A stretch of 64,000 bases of DNA from Granulicatella sp041433555 (GTDB lineage: Bacteria > Bacillota > Bacilli > Lactobacillales > Aerococcaceae): positions 62,001 to 126,000 of the forward strand of contig NZ_JAPWBR010000002.1 of NCBI RefSeq assembly GCF_041433555.1. Reading direction: 5' to 3'. The translations under genes and the position numbers were made by a program. The notes under the pieces were generated by a model. The model ran no database searches and was not told where the DNA came from. It saw only the letters and a program-made list of their open reading frames with translations. The stretch's first letter is position 1. The number at the start of each line of letters is the position of its first letter. Below, in pieces: positions 59,462-64,000 of this stretch.

Positions 59462-59705
59462 AAGTACGAAGATTATCTATCTTATGTATAAAAACAAAGA
59501 TTACCTCGGTTTCTATAATAACAACAATAGCAACTAGTAACCGATGCGAATTAGATTCTCTTGAAAATTTATTTTCTAGAGAATCTTTAAGGCTCGGTAG
59601 GATTGAGACCTTGGCTCAATCTGGTACAGCTATTGTCGTTATTATGAAGATAACCGAAGGTAATCTAATTTTTTTATAGTACTACATAAAATAATCTTCG
59701 TACTT
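59462..59705 (+). repeat. Structured intergenic element, copy G
   Basis: 244 bp. Outer arms: AAGTACGAAGATTAT (59462-59476) with 59691-59705; AGATTACCTCGGTT (59499-59512) with 59652-59666 (one bulge); ATAATAAC-A-ACAATAGC (59515-59531) with GCTATTGT-C-GTTATTAT (59629-59645). Hairpin 1 is 59553-59586 (AGATTCTCT/AGAGAATCT), hairpin 2 is 59601-59621 (GATTGAG/CTCAATC). Ends 9 bp from the pheT stop and may serve as its terminator. Confidence 0.88.
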
Positions 59706-59713
59706 ACTTTATT

Positions 59714-62134
59714 TTATCGAATAGATACATTTTCTAAAGCAACTAATGCTTCTTCTACGCAAGTCATGGCGGACTTAATAACATCCTCCTCCAACGTCGC
59801 ATTGCGGTTCACAAACAATAATGAATACGCTAATGATTGGAATCCTTCTGGCACGTGTTCCCCTTTATAAACGTCGAATAACGTTACTTTCGATAAGAAC
59901 TCACCCGCATTTGCACGGATGACATCTACTAACTCAGCATGTGTTAATGAAATTGGTGCTAAGATTGCGATATCGCGCGTCATGCTTGGATATTTCGCAA
60001 CAGATTGAATTACTGCTTCTTGTAAGTTCGCTTCAAGTAATGGTTCCACATCTAACTCGAAGACGAATGTGTCTTGTAAGTCTAATGCTTTTTGAACCGT
60101 TGGATGAACTTTACCAATTAAACCAATCGCTTCGCCGTCTAAAAGAATGCGCGCTGTTTGTCCTGGGTGTAAATCTTCAATGTCTGTTAAAGGCTCGAAG
60201 CGTACACGGTCTAAGCAGTCAAGTTGTGCGAAGTACTCTTCTAGAATTCCTTTTACCACATAGAAATCAACTTTCTCTGCTTTATGGTTCCAGTTCGCAC
60301 TTGTCACATCTCCAGTTAAAATACCTGCAATGACTTCGTTCTCAATGAAATCTTCATTGCCAGCAGCACCTAGTTTGAATACACGGCCTACTTCGAATAA
60401 TTTCACGTTGTTTTGTGAACGAGCTACATTGTATTGAACGGCTTCTAATAAACTTGGTAATAGTGATTGACGTAATTCGCTACGATCTTCACTCATTGGC
60501 CAGCTTAAACGCACGCTTGTTGCATCTTTCTTCGTAAACCATTTTGCTTTCTCTGGAGTTGTTAATGCGTAAGTGTACGCTTGTGAAAGTCCAGCCCCTT
60601 GCATGAATTGACGAGTGTAACGGATGAAGCGTTGTTTATCTGTTAAGCCACCCACTGTACTTTCAGTTGTTGGTAATGTTGCAGGAATCTTATCGTATCC
60701 GTAAATACGACCCACTTCTTCTACTAAGTCTGCTTCGATAGAAATATCAAATCTCCATGCAGGGATTGTCACGTCGAAACGTGTTCCTTCTACAGTTGTT
60801 GGATATTCTAATTGCGCAAATACTTGTTTCACTTCATCTAGAGTTAAGCTTGTTCCTAAAACGTGATTTAAGCGTTCTAGAGTGATGCTTACAACTGGTA
60901 ATTCTAAATCATAGCTTTGTGCAGAAGCAAAGGCCTCTTTCACTGTTCCGCCACCAAGCTCAGCAATCAATGCTGCAGCGCGTTTTCCGGCTTGAACGAT
61001 GGTTGCTTTGTTAATGCCTTTTTCAAAACGAGCACTTGATTCGCTACGTAAGTTATGTTTTTGTGACGCTAGACGAACCGCTTTAGGATCGAATAGGGCT
61101 GCTTCTAATAAGACTGTAGTTGTTTCGTCTGAGATTTCAGTGTCTAATCCACCCATTACCCCAGCTAATGCGACTGGTTTGCCGCCTGAAGTAATCACGA
61201 TTTCGTTTTCTAGTGTACGTTCTTCCCCATCTAAAGTCACTAATGTCTCGTCTTCTGTTGCGCGACGAACATGGATTGCTTTTTCAGGTAATTTATCGTA
61301 GTCAAATGCATGAAGCGGTTGCCCGTACTCCATCAAGATGTAGTTTGTTACGTCTACTAAATTATTGATTGGACGGACACCAGCTGCGATTAAACGGTTT
61401 TGCAACCATTGTGGACTTGGAGCCACTTTAACGCCTTCGATTAAAAATGCGTGGTATGCAGGAGTATCTGCTTCGTTTTCTACAGAAACTGTAACAACGC
61501 CTGGAATTTCAGAAGACGTTCCTTTTTCGAATGCATCAGGTTCTAAAGTGTTCTTCAAGTTGTAAATCGCACCGATTTCGTGAACAGAACCGCGCATGCT
61601 TAACGCGTCAGAACGGTTTGCAGTGATATCGAGTTCCACAATCGCTGAATCAAGCGCTAAGGCATGAATGGCGTCGCTTCCAACTTCAATGCTGTCATCT
61701 GTGAAGACGTAAATTCCATCTTCGTATTCTTTTGGAACTAAGTTACTTGGCACACCGATTTCTTGTAAGGAACAAATCATCCCTTGAGATTCTACGCCAC
61801 GTAATTTTCCACGTTTAATTTTATGACCACCAGCAATGCGTGAACCGTGAGTCGCCACGATAATCTTTTGGCCTGCTGCAATGTTTGGAGCGCCACACAC
61901 GATTTGAAGTGGCTCGTCAGCTCCTACGTCTACTGTGACAACGTGTAAGTGGTCTGAGTCTGGATGGTCAACGACTTGCGTTGCTAAACCAACCATTAGT
62001 CCTTTTAAGCCTTCGCCTGGAACCGTTACGCTATCGACTTCGATCCCTGTACGAGACATTTTTTCTCCTAATTCTTGAGGAGTGATTTGTGATAAATCAA
62101 TATATTCATTTAACCATTCGTATGATAATTTCAT
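59714..62134 (-). CDS. pheT: Phenylalanyl-tRNA synthetase beta subunit
   Basis: 806 residues, full length. N-terminal EMAP-like tRNA-binding domain (VVDHPDSDHLHVVTVDVGADEPLQIVCGAPNIAAGQ), B3/B4 editing region (YHAFLIEGVKVAPSPQWLQNRLIAAGVRPINNLVDVTNYI), B5 (IPAWRFDISIEADLVEEVGRIYGYDKIP), and C-terminal anticodon-binding domain (SVAKYPSMTRDIAILAP). Forms the alpha2-beta2 enzyme with PheS. 13 bp after pheS. Confidence 0.98.
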   Translation of the reverse strand: MKLSYEWLNEYIDLSQITPQELGEKMSRTGIEVDSVTVPGEGLKGLMVGLATQVVDHPDSDHLHVVTVDVGADEPLQIVCGAPNIAAGQKIIVATHGSRIAGGHKIKRGKLRGVESQGMICSLQEIGVPSNLVPKEYEDGIYVFTDDSIEVGSDAIHALALDSAIVELDITANRSDALSMRGSVHEIGAIYNLKNTLEPDAFEKGTSSEIPGVVTVSVENEADTPAYHAFLIEGVKVAPSPQWLQNRLIAAGVRPINNLVDVTNYILMEYGQPLHAFDYDKLPEKAIHVRRATEDETLVTLDGEERTLENEIVITSGGKPVALAGVMGGLDTEISDETTTVLLEAALFDPKAVRLASQKHNLRSESSARFEKGINKATIVQAGKRAAALIAELGGGTVKEAFASAQSYDLELPVVSITLERLNHVLGTSLTLDEVKQVFAQLEYPTTVEGTRFDVTIPAWRFDISIEADLVEEVGRIYGYDKIPATLPTTESTVGGLTDKQRFIRYTRQFMQGAGLSQAYTYALTTPEKAKWFTKKDATSVRLSWPMSEDRSELRQSLLPSLLEAVQYNVARSQNNVKLFEVGRVFKLGAAGNEDFIENEVIAGILTGDVTSANWNHKAEKVDFYVVKGILEEYFAQLDCLDRVRFEPLTDIEDLHPGQTARILLDGEAIGLIGKVHPTVQKALDLQDTFVFELDVEPLLEANLQEAVIQSVAKYPSMTRDIAILAPISLTHAELVDVIRANAGEFLSKVTLFDVYKGEHVPEGFQSLAYSLLFVNRNATLEEDVIKSAMTCVEEALVALENVSIR

Positions 62135-62147
62135 GTTCTTCCTCCTC

Positions 62148-63203
62148 TTATGATTCTTTCGTAAATTGGCTTAAGAAACGCACATCGTTTGTATACAATG
62201 AACGAATATCATCAATTCCATATTTCAACATTGCAATACGGTCTTGACCTAACCCGAAGGCAAATCCACCGTAGACAGTTGAATCCACACCGGCAGCTTC
62301 AAGGACGTTTGGATGTACCATCCCACTACCTAACACTTCAATCCAACCTGTTCCTTTACATACAGAACAGCCTTCGCCACCACATTTGAAGCAGCTAATA
62401 TCCACTTCTAGAGATGGTTCAGTGAATGGGAAGTAACTTGGACGAAGACGCACTTCACGCTCTTCCCCGAACATTTCTTTGGCAAATGCCGAAAGAGTTC
62501 CTTTTAAGTCTGACATCGTAATATGTTTATCGATAACAAGACCTTCGATTTGATAGAACTGATGTGAGTGAGTCGCATCATCGTTATCACGACGGAATAC
62601 ACGACCCGGACTTAACATCTTCAATGGACCTTTTGTAAAGTCATGTTTTTCCATTGTACGAGCTTGTACTGGAGAAGTTTGTGTACGAAGTAAGTACTCA
62701 GGAGTGATGTAAAATGTATCTTGCATATCACGCGCTGGGTGATCTTTTGGCAAGTTCATCATCTCGAAGTTATAGTGGTCTGATTCCACTTCTGGGCCTT
62801 CTACCACTTGATATCCAAGGCCGATGAAGAAATCTTCTACTTGGTCTTGAACGTGCGCTAATACGTGCGCAGTTCCACGTTCCATTGGACGTCCTGGCAT
62901 TGTGACGTCGATGGTTTCAGATTGTAACGCTTCTTCTAATGCTTTTGCTTCAAGCACTTCTTTAACAGAAGCGATTTTTTCTTCTAATACAGAACGTAAT
63001 TCATTGGCAAGAGCCCCCACTTTTGGTTTCTCTTCGTTGGCTAAATTTTTAATGTTTTTAAGAACTTCTGTGATTGGTCCTTTTTTCCCTAATTGTTGTA
63101 CACGAATTTGATCAAGCTCTTTAAGGTTTGTTACTTCTTCTAATGAAGCAAGCACATCTTTACGAATCGCATCAAACTGTACTTTCATTTCTTCTAAATT
63201 CAT
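62148..63203 (-). CDS. pheS: Phenylalanyl-tRNA synthetase alpha subunit
   Basis: 351 residues. N-terminal coiled coil (about 1-85), class II catalytic core with motif 2 SPGRVFRRDNDDATHSHQFYQIEGLVID and motif 3 GFAFGLGQDRIAMLKYGI. A zinc-knuckle-like CFKCGGEGCSVCKGTGWIE sits near the C-terminus, seen in a subset of bacterial PheS. Controlled by the T-box leader upstream. Confidence 0.98.
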   Translation of the reverse strand: MNLEEMKVQFDAIRKDVLASLEEVTNLKELDQIRVQQLGKKGPITEVLKNIKNLANEEKPKVGALANELRSVLEEKIASVKEVLEAKALEEALQSETIDVTMPGRPMERGTAHVLAHVQDQVEDFFIGLGYQVVEGPEVESDHYNFEMMNLPKDHPARDMQDTFYITPEYLLRTQTSPVQARTMEKHDFTKGPLKMLSPGRVFRRDNDDATHSHQFYQIEGLVIDKHITMSDLKGTLSAFAKEMFGEEREVRLRPSYFPFTEPSLEVDISCFKCGGEGCSVCKGTGWIEVLGSGMVHPNVLEAAGVDSTVYGGFAFGLGQDRIAMLKYGIDDIRSLYTNDVRFLSQFTKES

Positions 63204-63216
63204 TGTATTCCTCCTT

Positions 63217-63480
63217 ATAAAAATAAAAATCCCTTATAGCCAATAGACTATAAGGGACGAAATTTCGCGGTACCACCCTTGTTCCTTGAGACTTGCTCAA
63301 GACACTTGGACGCTGTTAACGGGGGCGACCCGAACCATTATTCATCAGTGAATCCCAATGGTCACTCCGGAAGTGAAAAGTTTGAAACGTTACTTGGAAG
63401 ACTTGCAGTCAGGATCTTCCTCCCTGAAAAGCTTTGTTAAAAACCCTTTTCCATCAATGTGTTTTCTATATATGCCTTAT
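63217..63480 (-). ncRNA. T-box riboswitch of pheST
   Basis: The leader between the promoter region and pheS. On the minus strand the T-box core AGGGTGGTACCGCG is at 63266-63279, followed by the terminator stem CCCTTATAG/CTATAAGGG (63231-63256) and a T run. The long stem I region lies at 63300-63480; a TTC triplet (Phe codon) occurs in GGATTCACTG near 63345, a candidate specifier. Uncharged tRNA-Phe would bind and favour antitermination. Confidence 0.92.
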
Positions 63481-63518
63481 CCTATCATAATGATGTGAAA
63501 ATGAAAAGGAAAATTATT

Positions 63519-63800
63519 CTAAAAGAACATTTGAATCGCAAGAATGATAATTAAAAGAACTACTACTGAAACAAGCCATACGTTTAGAAAATGATTGTAC
63601 TTTTTTAGTCCTGATTTTGGAGTACGGTGTACTTGTACACTTTCTTCCTCATGTTCAGACTGAAACTCTTCTTCTCTTTCATAAGAGCGTCCACGACTGT
63701 CTCTTCGCTCTTGTCTAGTTTCTAGTTCTTCTAACTCTCGATTCTGTTTTTCTAATTGTTCTTTATACGATTTTCTCGTTAATAAAGGTTCATTTGGCAT
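63519..63800 (-). CDS. Small C-tail-anchored membrane protein
   Basis: 93 residues, not recognised. Highly charged N-terminal two thirds (KEQLEKQNRELEELETRQERRD, then SYEREEEFQSEHEEE) that should form a coiled coil, then a basic segment and a single C-terminal membrane helix (VWLVSVVVLLIIILAIQMF). AAGGAG precedes the ATG. It lies 3 bp after the Nudix gene stop, so both are on one transcript. Function unknown. Confidence 0.75.
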   Translation of the reverse strand: MPNEPLLTRKSYKEQLEKQNRELEELETRQERRDSRGRSYEREEEFQSEHEEESVQVHRTPKSGLKKYNHFLNVWLVSVVVLLIIILAIQMFF

Positions 63801-63803
63801 TGA

Positions 63804-64000
63804 TTATTCTCCTTTATGCATCCAAGCATACTGTGCTGCAATAATCGTCTTCGCATCCGCAATTTCGCCGGCTTCGATTTTTTGCATCACTTCTTCTAGT
63901 GGCATCCATAAGATTTCAACAAATTCATCTTCATCTGCAGGTTTTGCATCTTCCTTGACCGTTACATTTTTTGCTTGGAATAATGTGATTTTCTCGTCGC
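63804..64000 (-). CDS. Nudix hydrolase (ADP-ribose pyrophosphatase-like), C-terminal part
   Basis: The last 65 residues are in the window; the rest runs off the right edge. The tail reads ITLFQAKNVTVKEDAKPADE, then EFVEILWMPLEEVMQKIEAG and ADAKTIIAAQYAWMHKGE, which matches the C-terminus of NudF-type ADP-ribose pyrophosphatases (acidic DEDEFVE followed by the W-M/V-P-L-EE turn). The Nudix box itself is outside. Confidence 0.8.
   Translation of the reverse strand, partial: DEKITLFQAKNVTVKEDAKPADEDEFVEILWMPLEEVMQKIEAGEIADAKTIIAAQYAWMHKGE

Noticed and set aside
58988..59705. Possible CRISPR array from repeated segments
   Set aside because: Repeats are over 100 bp, imperfect and self-complementary over their length, with no regular spacers and no cas genes.

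Overview
The window is a low-GC Firmicutes chromosome segment, most likely from a Lactobacillales species of the Carnobacteriaceae (a Granulicatella-like organism). This rests on the clustered sufC-D-S-U-B operon, the divergent ccpA/pepQ pair, a T-box upstream of pheST, a pneumococcal-type histidine-triad surface protein, a Lactobacillales-style murI/rdgB-yfcE-cbpB block and Gram-positive lipoproteins. The genus is an inference. There are no phage, transposase, CRISPR, rRNA or tRNA genes. Most genes are on the minus strand.

Layout. 1-3.8 kb: proline iminopeptidase (cut by the window edge), a uracil-DNA-glycosylase-like protein, and a ribbon-helix-helix-like / SPFH / secreted membrane protein operon. 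4-9.2 kb: SUF iron-sulfur assembly operon. 9.3-17.8 kb: C26 peptidase, an AT-rich acyltransferase, orphan GcvH with YusI, RodA, YihY, NADH oxidase, DUF2130, thioredoxin-like protein. 17.9-22.4 kb: small metabolic, redox and RNA genes (isochorismatase, YoaK, DUF1294, RNase H-like, cold-shock protein). 22.4-29.6 kb: a His-rich metal P-type ATPase and its likely ArsR regulator, the latter placed between trmD and rplS inside the rimM-trmD-rplS ribosome/tRNA cluster, then DUF1576, khpA and rpsP. 29.8-36.7 kb: class A PBP, ccpA/pepQ, YtxH, DUF948, MscS. 37-42.4 kb: CbpB, YfcE, a MurI-RdgB fusion, a GntR-ABC operon, thioredoxin. 42.4-51.7 kb: mutS2, cvpA, zapA, rnhC, corA, histidine-triad protein, M42 peptidase. 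51.8-58.8 kb: eleven consecutive lipoproteins carrying twelve DUF1307/YehR-like domains. 59.7-64 kb: pheT, pheS with T-box leader, a small membrane protein, a Nudix hydrolase cut by the edge.

The least ordinary content is non-coding. Seven copies of a structured intergenic element, about 185-245 bp where complete, lie near 28.8, 36.9, 39.7, 47.0, 59.1, 59.35 and 59.6 kb. Five complete copies have a long outer inverted repeat (four of them with a conserved internal mismatch), enclosing two hairpins. The stem sequences differ between copies but the pairing is kept, while the loop and junction motifs are constant. This pattern of compensatory change suggests a structured RNA or a hairpin-type mobile repeat. 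Six of the seven copies lie between convergent genes or downstream of terminators.

Metal handling recurs. The P-type ATPase promoter has a perfect 9-2-9 dyad between -35 and -10 (a probable ArsR operator). The histidine-triad gene has a close match to a Zur box just downstream of its -10. The GntR-ABC operon likewise has a perfect 9-4-9 dyad at its promoter.
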